Shown: positions 10,979 to 23,639, counted from the stretch's first letter. The stretch is DNA of 64,000 nucleotides from Notospermus geniculatus (GCA_002633025.1 NMRB01001505.1:87199-151198), one strand, 5' to 3'. The notes: generated from the letters alone by a model not told the origin. Program-made: numbers and translations.

Positions 10979-11516
10979 CCCAGCGACCCCCAAAACACAG
11001 CCAACACACAACACAGCCCCTTGCCCAGTTCCCTCACTCTGGGTGTGGTGGTGGTGCAGTTTTCTCTGTGTATAACGATGATTATATAGACAATATGTGT
11101 GGACTGTACTCACACTCTCAACCTTGCGGCGGGCTGGCCGAACGAGTAGGCTGGTCCCGCAGCCCTCGAACGTTCCGCATTCGTCACAACCGAAGCGTTT
11201 CGAGGACAGGGACTAGTCTACCGATCGAGCACTACTGCCACCAGGCTGGAACAACTGGAGTTGGTCTAGACTTAGTCCTGTTCTGATACCTCTCAACAGA
11301 TGGCGCCGCTATCAAAATATAGTCTCACGCAGCCAGACTCTTCAACGATCGCGCGCACGCTCACAGTGCAGAGAGGGAAATTCAAACGCCTATGACATCA
11401 AATTCGATAGGAATTTTCTCGCTCTGTGAATGCTGAAGTGCTTAGAATTCTTCTGATTTTTTCAAGGCTGACTCTAAAGGGGTGTGATGTGGTCGTGTGG
11501 TCATGAGTGAATTTTT

Positions 11517-11546
11517 AAGACCGCCCCATCTCAATGGGGCGGTCTT
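11517..11546. repeat. Perfect 12-bp-arm hairpin
   Basis: The arms aagaccgcccca and tggggcggtctt are separated by tctcaa. It does not match the histone mRNA stem-loop consensus. The surrounding 11.0-12.4 kb holds no credible gene. Confidence 0.5.
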
Positions 11547-12450
11547 CCTTGTTTTTACTGAATTTCTCTCTCTCTCCCTCTGGATCTCTCCATCCAATCT
11601 GCGGTTCTCCAACGATAACTAACGAAAAACGCCATGTATCGCGGTAAAACTTTCAGGAATTGTAGATGTGCATATTACACAGCACCCTATTGATTCTTGG
11701 GGTCATCCGTGGACAAATAGTGCGAAATTTGGGTGAAATTTCTCGTTTTACCTATATTTCATGATTGATTCAAACTGAGTGACTGAAATGCCATCTTTTG
11801 GCAATTCATAGTACTATTACTAGGCCCCTATCACTTCTATGACATGCAGCTTACATTACACATGTGCTTTTAGTTGGTTATTTATGCTGAAGATGGCGTT
11901 GTGATCACCCTGGACTGGTTCCTCTCTTGATTGATGATTCAATGGATGTGGGGAAGAGTCAATCCCTTTCTGGTCCGCCAGATATCTGTTATTGGACCCT
12001 GTTGGCAGTACATAGCACATACGGTAGTTCAGTTTATCACTGAATAGTAGTGACCTTTACAGCTTCCCCTTCTGAAGTTAGTAGGGAGAAATCAAGTCTC
12101 CCTCTTTGGAAAAAAGTCTCCCTGCTTTTTAGGAATGGGAGACTTTTATTCTCCCTATTTCAAAAACCTGGCAGCAACCCTGGCCGCTCGATAATAATTC
12201 TCGATCAGTCAACTCTGTTTTAGCTCCCAATTTCCAAGGGCGGTCTTTCATATTGACTGGTAAGTCAATTTCTAGTCATTTCTAGCCTTTTTGGGAGAAG
12301 TCACTGGACTTCTCTGATTAAGCCCGGTCTGACGAAGTATATAATTGGTAATCGCAATTGCTAATCGTCTTGCACAAAAACAAGTCCGATTGGAAATCGT
12401 CAAGATAACAAGTTTCACAATTGTACGTTCGTTCAGATTATCTCCTTTAA

Positions 12451-13447
12451 GGGGCATGTCTAGAGGCCACTGAGTGAAGTACCACAAGTGGGACCCATCC
12501 AAAAAGTTCAATATCCGTTAGGTTGACAGCCAGAAGGGCATGGCCATCAGTGTCTATACATGCATGGTTCACTGTACACTGCACACACACACTAATTACA
12601 CAAGCCTCATTGTCTTTACGAGACATTACATCACCTGAGCTTCGGGGCAATCAAACTCCAAGCCACCACCATTTCCGACTAATCAAATAACATAAAACGC
12701 AACATAATGAATATAGCTGGAGACAACGACCCACGAAAATGTTGTCTTCAATCTCTGATAGTCCAGAATCACCGGTGAAACTTGCACTGCATTTCTAATT
12801 TCACAAAACATGGGAGCTGCCATTTTCCACCTACAATGTAGTCTCGCTCAGCTATACATTTTGTGTTGCGCATCCCACTACAAATTTTCCAGTGAATTCG
12901 ACGACTTTTTGCTGCTGGTCACGTGAGTGGTCGAGTTCGGACTGTATTCAACCCGAGTAACGATATCGGTCACATTTATGACGTCAAAGAGAGTACATAC
13001 CTGAGGAATTTATGGAGTTCGGGTTGCAACCCGACTTGACCGAGTTGAACCTCGGAAGTAGTTCGAGCAACTCAATATGGCAGCTCCCATATGTTGTGAA
13101 ATTGGAAATTACTGCAAGTTTCACCAATGATTCCAGACGATCCGCGATAAAGTCAACATTTTCGTGGGTCGTTGTCTCCAGCTATATTCATTCTTTTGCG
13201 TTTTACGTTACTTCATTTGTCGGAAAGGGTGGTGGCTTGGAGTTTGATTGCCCCGAACCTCAGGTGATGTAATGTCTCGTAAAGACAATGGGGATTGTGT
13301 AATTAGTGTGTGTGTGCAGTGTACAGTGAGCCATGCATGTATAGACACTGATGGCCATGCCCTTCTGGCTGTCAACCTCACGGATATTGCACTTTTTGGA
13401 TGGGTCCCACTTGTGGTACTTCACTCAGTGGCCTCTATACATGCCCC
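12451..13447. mobile_element. 997-bp TTAA-flanked long inverted-repeat element
   Basis: Arms of about 380 bp (12451-12830 and about 13070-13447) are reverse complements with scattered differences. They begin ggggcatgt and its complement and are flanked by TTAA (12447-12450 and 13448-13451). GGG-type ends with a TTAA target are typical of Kolobok elements. Each arm carries the same 67-codon frame on opposite strands, but the differences between the two are mostly replacements, so it is not a gene. Confidence 0.8.
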
Positions 13448-13451
13448 TTAA

Positions 13452-14171
13452 AACCTGAAATCTAGACATTATTTTAAAAGGGCAAAAATGGCACATTATT
13501 TGGCTACCTGCAAATAAAAAAGTAGCGAAAAACATGACTTTACAAAATTCCTTCTCTCACAGGTGGATTTCACCGGATTTTCTGGACTTTGATATCACCA
13601 GATAGCCAGGAAAATTTGCTATCACATATGTTAGGCTCAGTCTCCTTCATCGCAATGGTTTGGAGATATTCAAGAAAAACTGCTGTCCATTTACTTTTTT
13701 CCATTGAGTGTACATGGTCCATGGACCATTTCATTCTAGTTCGCGGGGATTCGCCCACCTATGTCACTACAATGTGACCTGGGCTTTATGGAACCGACAG
13801 TAGCGCCGAGGTATTGGAGTGGTAAAAACGGGAACCAGTCTATAGGCGACGACGTGAAACAGCTGACACAAAAATCAAATATGTTTATATGCGAAAACTG
13901 GGAAAAGGGTTGATGGGAGTTGTTGCCCAGCAGACGATGGGACTGGTGGCGATGGTCGTCGCCAGGCGATAAAAATCGCCTGCTGCATCCCCGTGACGTG
14001 TACGGGAAGCTTTATTCAAACATCTTAATAATCTTTCGATGCTTCAAACTTTTTCGTCATGGAATCCTTTTACTTTATCTAATTGCAAAAGCCGGGTGCG
14101 TTCAAAGAGAGAAGCATTATTGAAATCAAAGGTGATTTTTCCAAAATATTGTCCACATGGCATTATCATAG
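13452..14171. other. No gene seen
   Basis: Short open frames at 13.9-14.2 kb overlap each other without a recognisable motif. The frame of the 14235 ORF is closed by a stop at 14169-14171, so the coding part, if real, starts after this or at a splice site. Confidence 0.4.
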
Positions 14172-14234
14172 AAAATCAAAAACATTGCTGGGATTCACAC
14201 TGTACCCGGTGCTGGGAAATCCAATGAAGTCTAC

Positions 14235-15200
14235 GTGTATACAACGAATGCTAGACGTTATGAATTAGTTTATAACTATCAAATTTTGGATCTTGCCTAC
14301 ATCGCTGGTGATTATGGAAAGGGCGTCATTGGAATCTGCCACAACGTAATGACTTATTGGACAGATACACGTTGCATTGTGTTTGACCTGACGGGGCACA
14401 ATCGTCGAAAACTTATTTCACCATACGATAACCTCAACGGAACCCGAGGTCATGGATCTGTTTTCAAAACGTTGAAGATGATTGTTCACAACGATATTGC
14501 ATTATTAAAAAATACGCACATTCCTGCTCGCGTACGCCACGAGAGTTCAGCGAGAGTGAGGACTGCATCTCGGTACAAGATCTACAGAATTAGAGACATG
14601 GGTTTTATTCTGACATTAGAACTACTCAGGGTTCTACCCGGTGTAAAATATAGCTTTCTTCAAGAAGACATCTGGAATTATTCGCCTCGTTCACATTCGG
14701 CGCTGATAGACAATCATCATTTCGATGAGAATGGTAATATATTCAAGTTTAATTTTGAACCATCGGGTGTCTTCAGTATTGCTGTATTTGAAAAAGAAAG
14801 CGTGTATAAGAACTTTACCAACCTGTTACGTACAAAACAGGGATTCACGCAAAGTAAAAAGGCATATCTCTTTGGGAACCATTTTGTTGCTTTCCGTACC
14901 CTTGTATGCATCGGTTGTAAGATATCGAGGGAGATCAGCGTCAGAGTGGGCACGGTATTAAATGTGTATTCCGGTATATTTGGCGTCAGGAGTCGTTGTC
15001 CGACCATATATAGGCCAAGTTGGCCTTTACAGGTAAAGAGGAGAACAGATTCGCGCTTACTATTCGTTCTCAAAGTTTCCGCTTCTGAATACGGCAGTTA
15101 CAAAATTTTCGGCGATGGACAACATCGTATAATTGCCTGGCCGAAATCAGCCCGCAGCAGAGATGCAAAGAGGAGGCTGGTGGCGAAGGTTTATTTTTGA
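14235..15200 (+). CDS. Unrecognised ORF, 321 codons
   Basis: This is one of the longest uninterrupted frames outside recognised elements. The frame is open from 14172 to a stop at 15198-15200. The first codon used here is GTG. No ATG in a good context is visible at the start, so it could be an exon or a decayed gene. The product is basic and rich in aromatic residues, with no signal peptide or membrane segment that I can see. Just upstream the same frame reads VPGAGKS. This resembles a nucleotide-binding loop but lacks the first glycine of the Walker A pattern, and no matching aspartate-rich motif follows. The C-terminus is GSYKIFGDGQHRIIAWPK. I cannot assign a family. No repeat copy occurs elsewhere in the window. 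It may be a host gene exon or a captured foreign gene. Confidence 0.35.
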   Translation: MYTTNARRYELVYNYQILDLAYIAGDYGKGVIGICHNVMTYWTDTRCIVFDLTGHNRRKLISPYDNLNGTRGHGSVFKTLKMIVHNDIALLKNTHIPARVRHESSARVRTASRYKIYRIRDMGFILTLELLRVLPGVKYSFLQEDIWNYSPRSHSALIDNHHFDENGNIFKFNFEPSGVFSIAVFEKESVYKNFTNLLRTKQGFTQSKKAYLFGNHFVAFRTLVCIGCKISREISVRVGTVLNVYSGIFGVRSRCPTIYRPSWPLQVKRRTDSRLLFVLKVSASEYGSYKIFGDGQHRIIAWPKSARSRDAKRRLVAKVYF

Positions 15201-15545
15201 GGTTGTAGCCAGCTACATTAATACCAGTTGTTTAAAATAGAGTCGCAAGTACGAAATAGCATTCGTAAAGGATTCGGGGTACTGTACTTGTAACAACCAC
15301 ATCCTAAAGAAAACAGTACATTATGTCAGTAGCAAAGAAACCACTTTACTGACATGGACTTTCGATAATCAACAAAAAATATTCAAATTTGAATTGACGC
15401 ACCCAGTCATTCATTAGATCACCTGTGAGCTACATATAAGAGTCATGATGAGTTAGTGTTCGTCGTCCGTCGTCGGCGTCCGTTTGCAGGGGATATCTCG
15501 AAACCGCTGGGCCTAATAGGTATCCGCCATGAGTTACTGACGACA

Positions 15546-15707
15546 AAACAGGAAGTCAATTTCCAGAATCTTAGCAAATTTTCGACCCCAACCGGGGTCT
15601 TTTTCAGGCTGGCACTTTCAGGTGGCTCGACTTGAAAGTGACAGCCTGAAGAAGACCACGGTCGGGGTCGGAAATTTGCTAAGATTCTGGAAATTGACTT
15701 CCTGTTT
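15546..15707. repeat. 162-bp foldback repeat
   Basis: Arms of more than 70 bp starting aaacaggaagtcaatttcca are reverse complements with few mismatches. A single diverged arm of the same family lies at about 23862-23925. No target-site duplication was identified. Confidence 0.7.
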
Positions 15708-16793
15708 ATCATCACTTTGTGTGTCAATTTTTGTGCTTTCTCTTTCTTTGGTTACTGACGACTACGTGCAGTAGTAACCCCATACATGCGTTAAGCATTG
15801 TTCTTATCGTAGTCGTACGTAGTCGTCAGTAATCCGTGGCGAACACCTGTTGGGACCGATCTTGGCACACAACCATGTGCACCTAAATCAGGTGACTTCA
15901 GATAGCATGTTTCGGTCCGATCCGCTGATTCCTGGCTTTGCCGGGGGGGGGGGGGGCAAGACCNTCTTAAAGCCAGACACTATAGACAGATGGGTTATAA
16001 TCGACGAGCCTAGTCTCGGTCACCCAGCCGCTGTTTCGAATCTGGGGAACCGTAGCAGTACTGTGTGGCTGGCTGCGCAAGACTACACACAACATTGGGG
16101 ATTCCCAAAACCTCGATGCAGGAATGCTATAATATGTGGTTCTATGGTTCTATACACTACGCACGCCTGTAGATGAGGTTGCACTATTATTTCGGCCGAA
16201 CTGGAGAGCGAGTAGCGGTGCATAGTGTGCGGCTTTAAGCACATGTTAGTACATGCTATACCACTCGGGTTTTTTATTTGACGGTCGTCTGAAGATCATA
16301 GAGGTAAAAGTTCTATGTTTCACCGTTGGGTGGCATGTTTATAGATCGTGCAGCTATTCTGACTGATTCAACTGTAGGCCTAATGCAGCCTACGGGCTCT
16401 TTGCCCTGCAGCTTTGTATGGAAAGTGTGTACATCACGCATGGATGATACATTGCGTACGAGCTTGGGAGCGACGCTAACAGGATCTTTTTTCTTCAGAA
16501 TGACTATGTGCATTCTTTAACGTTCTTTAGTTGTCCAAATCCAAAGGATCTGTGTCTCCTTTCTACCGAAGGTTTACGGTTCCTAACGGTGAACAAACAG
16601 CACAGGTGTGAGAGAATCTAATGCCCCCCCCCCGTCTTCCTGATGTTCCCTGGATGGTTTGTCACTGGATTAAGGGTCTTGACGCAATGTTCCCGGAACG
16701 CAGCTATGCTGCCACCTTGCGGAGCATTCAAATGTCTTTAGCGGAACGCCACGTCGTTGGATTTTTTCTGTATATAGTGAATTTGGCTTTTTA

Positions 16794-17463
16794 CAGACTG
16801 GGCCGTCACGCGGTACCGTGATGGAAACTTGCACGTGACTTTGTCGCGCCCAACCGCGCAATGACTGTACAAAATACAATATTTGTTTCGGCAGAAAACA
16901 CCTACAATCCTGCGTGGAGGGGACGGTAACTTCTCACCGTAAATCCATATAATTTTTGTCAATAAACCAGCAAGAATTCACTGTGTCATACTGACGTTTA
17001 AAGATTTTACAGGCAATTTTCGACCGAAATTTACCTCGACAGCCGTAATGGCAGGCCTGCCATGCCTACCTGCATTATATGCCATTTTCGGCGCCATAAA
17101 CGCCTGCAAAGCCTGAATTTCAGTTCAGGTATGTAGATAAGATGATAGAGATTGCATTTGGACAGGTCATTTCAAAATGACGCTTTTTTTAAACGATTGA
17201 CGCTTTTTTGAAATTAGAAGTGCTAAAGTCTCTTATCTTCGGGTGGCCTCGGTTAGCCGCGATTGTTGTTGTAATCTTCACAAGTAAACCATTGTAAAAC
17301 GTTGACTTCAACTGCCCCGTGATATCACGCTGCAGCGCGACCACCATTCCCACCATGCTCGGCGAGCAGTTTGTGCGGTTGCGCCACATTCGATCCACTT
17401 CCTCTTTTCACCACAAAATCACGGTAAAGCGCGAATCACGGTACCGCGTGACGGCCCAGTCTG
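16794..17463. mobile_element. 670-bp inverted-repeat element
   Basis: The ends cagactgggccgtcacgcgg and the exact complement are flanked by ttttta and tttta, giving a possible 5-bp duplication TTTTA (16789-16793 and 17464-17468). The duplication is T-rich and so weak evidence. The inverted ends run about 30 bp. No transposase was found. Confidence 0.65.
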
Positions 17464-17800
17464 TTTTAGACGCCTGCAGGATTTGACACGTGATTTCGAC
17501 CACCACCATTGACAGAATTGTCCAGTATTGTCACGTGAACTGTGACAGGGATCGACGCACGCGAAAATCAAAGTCCATTGAATCCGATTGTTAAGCGAAG
17601 GATTACAATATGTGGCTATAGATATCATAACCATGCCGAATGTTATCTTACAACAGCGGTCTTTGTTTGGCGGACTTGCGTTCGTGTTGATTCCTTTCAC
17701 ACCTGTTTTGCGTTTTCTGCACATGCGTATCTTCCCCAAGTGCTGACCCGGGCAGGCTCGAACGTAGGCCTATTAACCGCTAGTCGGAGCGTGTATCACA

Positions 17801-17838
17801 CACACACCCGAACCATCTCTCCATGGTTCGGGTGTGTG
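17801..17838. repeat. Perfect 16-bp-arm hairpin
   Basis: The arms cacacacccgaaccat and atggttcgggtgtgtg surround a 6-nt loop. It lies 110 bp before repeat copy 2. No function can be assigned. Confidence 0.5.
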
Positions 17839-17948
17839 CATGTGCATTCGAGAACTTCAGCAGAATGTACCTCATATGCCGACCCTCTGTTATCGACCCT
17901 GCAATTAGATCCACACACAGGCCCAGGCCTAGTCATAACTCTAAGTCC

Positions 17949-20900
17949 CCCTAAACCTAAACCAACACTGGTTCCGATTCCTCTGGGTCTCTCTCGAGCC
18001 TAATTAAATGGTGTCCTTAATCATAAAGGAATCAAACATAAAGGTTTAACTGCGAACGATGAACTTACCGAGGCATTTTGGTTCCCGAAGCCACCGCTAG
18101 GGCTAGAAGGCTTCGGCTCTGGCTGCCATTTTCGCGACAAAAATTTGGTCGCGGATCTCAGTGCGCATGCGCGGATACCGTTATGTTGACATCCCGGGCT
18201 ATTTTTAGAATGGAAAGCCGGTAACCACGTGGGTGTTAATGTGATTGAACACGCCGAATCGTGCGAAATGGCGCACCGAGGAAGTTTCTGTTGATGAGAG
18301 AGTAGGTATGTGTTGCAGATCTGTATCAAAAAGTCAAAATAATCGCCGTTTTGTAGACCGGAGGAGAATGAAATTTTACCAGAAAATGGACCTTTACGGT
18401 GACGTCAGCCACAAAATGGCAGCCAGAGCCGAAGCCTTCTAGCCGTAGCGGTGGCTTCGGGAACCAAAATGCTTACCGAGGGATATATTTCATGTGTTGC
18501 CACCAGATGTCTCTCACTGCCTGAATTTTGGCTTTGCGTAATAGGCAGGAGCTTCAACTTTTTTTGTGTCCAATTTTTAAGCCAATTTCCCAAGGGCCCG
18601 CTGTACCCATCATACGGGTACATCCAGCTCGGAGTGAATTTAGTGTTCCCATGGTGGTATGTGTACCCACGGTTCCGTACCCATGAAAACGGACGATTTT
18701 TACAGTGCACAATGCAATAAGCTTCACATTGCTGGAGTCTCCAGGAGGAAGTCCTTGATACGACGAAAACCGACCGGCTTGCTTAGCATTGGGAGCCACT
18801 AGAGTTCTCTCGACGTCATCGTGAGGGTATTCCTTGGTCCTCATGAAGGCATTCCAATGGGGTACCGGCAAAACTAATCCGCGACGCGGCGCTGACTATC
18901 AACCTGGTCAGAACTGCGTCATTGAAAGTGCGGCTAAGTTTTTTTTCCAATTAATTCTGAATAGCACACCCTGTTTCTAGGCCAAATAAAACTAAAATTT
19001 TGGACTCAATTTCTGATTTTACTTTTCTGTCATTAAGTACAGAACTGCTAAAATATATCTTATTGCGTTTGAGCAAAAATATCTGCGCGAACATACCGTA
19101 ATGAATTTAATCGATAAAGTCGACCATTCTGGGATAAACAACAGGCCAATGATTGAAGTCATGGGTTGTGAGTGACGCAGTTTATTTGTAAGGTCAAAAT
19201 GACGCACGACGCCTGATGACGTTCAACAATCGCAAAGCATACGTAATTGCGTTTTAACCAGGTTGATGATCAGCGCCGCCTTTTGTATTGCCGGTACCCC
19301 ATTGGTTCTCATTTTCGGAGGTTTCATTTGTGGATCACGTCCAACATGAATGTCGCTGAAGCATACATGAATTCCTCTGTGGAAGGTGTAGAAAATGATG
19401 TTAATCTTCCAACCAGCTTTACGCAAGACGTAGCGTGCATGCGCGATGCGGAAATTCGTTCCAAAGTCGAGCCAAACTAAATCCTATTTTCTGCAGACTA
19501 GTGCAGGCCGAGGGAGGCTACAGTTGCTATTCTGAAACGAAGAATCCGACTTGGCGGAACCCTAGTCGTGAACTAGATATGTTCAATTCACTCAGCGAAT
19601 TTCCTGACCTCGAAATAGAGATGCCAGATATGAACCTGGTTCCCTGAGCGTCCGACGGTGGCGCTGGCTGTCGATTCGTGTCGGAGCCCAGGTATCCGCA
19701 ACTCAGAAAAATAGCCGGTGTTCCGGCTAGTGGGAAGCCGTTGATTTCAAGCGTCGATTAAACTTCCTGTTAGTCAGGTTCATCGGAATAATTACAGTTT
19801 TGTTATCATTAACACTTTTTAGAATATTGTTATCATTTCTAATAAAGTGGAAATAGTAGAGAATAATAACGATTAAACACTGCCTTATTTTGGAGTGAAT
19901 CGAGTGCCTGGAATGAACCCACATACAGTTAACTTAAGATGGCGTCTTCGCTTTTGGCCTGTTCAAACATTAAAATCATGGAATCAACGGGTCATCGCAA
20001 TCATATAGGAGGAACCATCTCCTAAATCTTAAACACAAGGGAACGTCTCAACAAGAGGTCCATGGGCCTTGCGCTCAGCTGACTATGCCCTGCTAACTCA
20101 AGAGGTTGTAACAGGGGAAAAGAAGTCAAGTATGTGTACGAATTATTCACCTAGTGGTAGCACTAGTATGATTTTCGGGTTATGCCACCTGGTGGTCATA
20201 TTGGATGTCCAATCGGGCCGAAACTAAATGTGCACATATAGATAATTATCTAGAGGGAGCCACGCATCAAATCTGAGCGCTCTGGAAGTCATTCCTGAGT
20301 AATAGCACTTTGATGATTTTCGTGTTATGCCACCTGGTGGCCATATTGGAAGTCAAATCAGGTCGAAATTTGAGATGCACCTAAAGGTCATCAAGAGGGA
20401 GGTACATATCATGTTTGAGCACTCCGGGTCAAGCTGTCGATGAGTTATAGCACTCAAATGATTCTCAGGTTACGCCACCTGGTGGCCATATTGGACCGAT
20501 CGTGCCGAAACTTGGTATTTTTGAAGGTACCGTTCTAATACACGTTTGTGCAAGATATGAAGTCGCTCGGTGAAATAATGGCAAACTCATCGCAACAATC
20601 CAGTCTCAGCAATCAAGAGATTGTTGCAGATTTCACCAACCTGAACAACAGGGCACAAGCCTCCAAAAAACCTGGTGACGTTGCGTCGGTTTGTGACCCT
20701 GACGAACAACAGTCAAATCCGCCATTTTGCGTAGGGTTATGTGATGCGTCGCGCCTCACAGCGCCGGTGTGGAAGAACTACTTCCGCGGTAAAAGTAGTT
20801 CTAAAGAAATGACATTTCTCTGATAAATATTTGCTACTTTTATTGTATTTTATGATGATTTCAGATCAAATAAATATATTTAAGTCAATTTATTCGCATA

Positions 20901-21933
20901 TTACATCAGAAAACCCATAATAGCATATTTTATTGTTTTGGGAATCTGGCAAACGCACAGTGGACGCACAGCATCAGAACAGCGAAATGCATGTCAGTGC
21001 ACTGTACATTCTGTACTGTATGGCATAATGGCGGGAACCCCGGGGAAATCCCGATTTGGCCGAGCAAAAACGCACAATAACTCGCAAAATCTTAGTAAAA
21101 TTCACTTTTGCGTGTCATATTATATTAAATTAACCCAAAAACTGCCATCGTTAGGTTCTTTTTCGACACAAAAGTGATGAGTTTCACCTAACTATATCTT
21201 CTAGTGGATGAGTCAAAGTAGTCCGAAAGTAGATCCAGGTGGTTCGGTCGCCGCATCACTATCCCAGCTATAGGTGGGGGCGCAATAAGATATTCAAGAT
21301 GGCGGCGGTGATTTTTCCTCCGGGACTAAATCCCAAACCCAAGTCTCGCAATATCTCGCAGGATTTGGTCCCGGTGTTCCGGTTGAGATTTCACGTGCCA
21401 TTGATACCGACACACTCATGGATCAAAAGTGTCCTGTAGGTCATTGTGTGTGTATCGCAGACAAAAGCCTGCACCAAATCATGCAATCAGCACTGGAAGA
21501 CCTCGGACTTCAGGCTTAAGTAGCTCATCTGATCTAAAGCTAAACTGGGGCTAAAATGTGTTGCGGATCAAGTTGGGATTATCCGAATGAGAGCTTAAGT
21601 AATGGATCAGCTAAAGCCGAGTTCATGATTTCAAAGTTGGTTTTGGTTTTAGTCTTGGGCCTTAGTATTAGTTTTGGTCTTAATTTCTACCCCTAAAACC
21701 ATGGGTCTGGATTAAGACTAATGCCAAGTATAAAACCAGGTATTGGTGTAAAATTAAGACTTGGCATTAGTCTTAGTTTTATATTAAACTTGGTTTAAGA
21801 TAAAACCAGGTATTGGTGTAAAACTAAGTTTTACCCTAGGACTTGAAACTAAGAGGAGGTCTTAGACATCGGGTAAAACTAACACCAAGATAAAACCCAT
21901 GTTGTTGTCGTTGTTTTATTCTAAAGTCTATAT
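17949..21933 (+). repeat. Multi-kilobase direct repeat, copy 2
   Basis: This is the second copy of 1-3129. It has the 400-bp MITE at 18073-18472, lacks the TTAA element, and keeps a block at 20527-21297 that copy 1 lacks. A third relative near 23430 continues in the same way past ttgaaggtacc. The block is therefore probably ancestral and was deleted from copy 1. No credible coding sequence was found in the copy. Confidence 0.9.
18073..18472. mobile_element. 400-bp MITE with 60-bp inverted ends and 8-bp duplication
   Basis: The ends begin gcattttggttcccgaagcc. The 60-bp inverted repeats (18073-18132 and 18413-18472) differ at one position. Flanks are ttaccgag at 18065-18072 and 18473-18480. 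Read generously, the repeat could be 10 bp (cttaccgagg). Copy 1 has the corresponding site empty near position 129. An 8-bp duplication suits the hAT or P superfamilies, though the ends are not the usual CAGGG of hAT. Confidence 0.9.
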
Positions 21934-22520
21934 CCTTTCCGGGTTTGCCGGGAGCAGAATTAGCAGACGACAATTTCATGAGTTCGACATATATGAGCAG
22001 ATTTCTTGATTACTAGTATATAGCGTAAATTTTGCATTTCAACCATTTTAGTGTGTTATCAACATGGTCAAATACCAAAAACATCAAAATTAGAACAAAC
22101 AACATGCTTGATAAAACTTTAACACTAAAACCAACTTTGAAATCTGCTCGGTCTTAAGGCCTTATGCATTATTATTCTTATTGGTAATAGAAAATGCACT
22201 ACAAATCTTCATAAAAATAAAACCAAGCTGGGCTTAAGACCACACGTTGGTTTTCCAGCTGGCATTAGTCTGGAACTAAAACTTACTTTGAAATCTGATA
22301 AGACTAAAACCTGGTTTCAAAACTAAAACTAGACATGATTTCATTTTTGGTTTCTTGGGGAGTTTTAGTTTTAGTGGCAGCATTAGTCTGAGACTTGGTT
22401 GAAAACTGAAGCTAAAACTTGGTCTTAATTTAATGCTAAAACCAACAAAAAACTTACTTTGAAAATGAGATAAGATACTGGTTTTAGACTGAAACCAAAT
22501 GTGATTTCAATCTTGATTTA
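21620..22520. repeat. Extended ttggttttagtcttgg-type tract
   Basis: This is the longer counterpart of 2805-3110, with both orientations of the word. For example gatttcaaagttggtttt near 21625 pairs with accaactttgaaatc near 22140. It is a degenerate, partly palindromic simple repeat. No gene is visible. Confidence 0.55.
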
Positions 22521-23088
22521 GCCATGGTCACATTATCCCCCGATAATGTCCTCCCAACAATACAATGACGGATTAGGCGGGACCATTCTTGGAGTAGAGA
22601 GACCAAGACCCTTAATCCTGTGACAAACAATCTAGTGGGACATCGGGAGGGTGGGGGCATTAGATTCTATCACACCTGTCCCGGATTACACTTTCTGGAT
22701 ACTCCACCCTTTTTGCAATGGACCGAGGGCGTTCATAACCACCATGTTAACACGTTAATGGAAGGAGCAGACCCAGGATTTGGGAAAAGAGGGGGTGCCC
22801 TGTGCTGGGACAGTGAAATTTCTACCAAATTCCAGAATGTCACGGTCCATTTTAAGGGCAGGCGAGTGCCCGGCGCACCCCTCCGGATCCGCTTCAAATC
22901 AGGTGTACATGTCCGAGTTTAAAATCCGTAACTTAAACGACCCTCCGACGTGGTTTAAGTTTTTGCGGGAAAAAAATAAAAATGGGAAATAAGAAGTGGG
23001 AAATTCTGGCATTTTGCCCGAATTTTTCAATTTCTCAAATTAGGATAAAATTTGTTTCCATTTTGAGAAATTTTCTTAAAATGGCGGC

Positions 23089-23430
23089 CATATTAGATGT
23101 CCGATCGGGCCAAAACTTCACATGCACATAAAGGTCATCTAGAGGGAGCCACATAGCACATTCGAGCGCTCTGGGTCAAGTCATTTCTGAGTTATAAGCA
23201 CATTTGATGATTTCCGGGTTACGCCACCTGGCGGCCATATTAGAAGTTTAATCAGGCCGAGATTTTGACGTGCCTGTGAAGGTCACCTAGAGGGGAGGTA
23301 AATATCAAGTTTGAGGACTCTGGGTCAAGCCATTCCTGAGTTATAGCACTTGGATGATTTTCAGGTTACGCCACCTGGCGGCCATATTGAATGTCCAATC
23401 GGGTTGAAACTCGGTATTTTTGAAGGTACC
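23089..23430 (+). repeat. Diverged third copy of the 145-bp tandem array
   Basis: Three units starting near gttacgccacctggcggcc match 2134-2492 and 20168-20526 with more substitutions. The match continues into ggtacccctctaatagacg, which helps polarise the deletion in copy 1. Confidence 0.75.
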
Positions 23431-23639
23431 CCTCTAATAGACGTTTACGCAAGATATGAAGACGATCGGTGAAATAATGAAGAACACTGTGGCAGGTTCG
23501 TTACTTTTGTAGAACTTTGACCTCTGTGACTTTGAAAAGTAGGTCAAATCAAAAACCCGTTATATATGTTATGTATCCTAATTAGATACACCTATGATAA
23601 AAATTTGGAGATGATCTAGTCATTAGTTCAGGAGTTATT

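Noticed and set aside
11517-11546. Histone 3-prime stem-loop
   Set aside because: The stem and loop sequence do not match the histone consensus and no histone gene is near.
12447-13451. 67-codon conserved ORF on both strands as a small gene
   Set aside because: The two versions come from inverted arms of one element. The amino acid changes show no sign of selection.
14199-14222. Walker A nucleotide-binding loop (VPGAGKS)
   Set aside because: The first glycine of the G-x4-GK[ST] pattern is threonine, and no second ATPase motif follows. Kept only as a remark on the ORF.
22780-22992. ORFs around ADPGFGKRGG-type text
   Set aside because: This text is the usual translation of the ggatttgggaaaagaggggg-type end of dispersed repeats. 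No domain is present.
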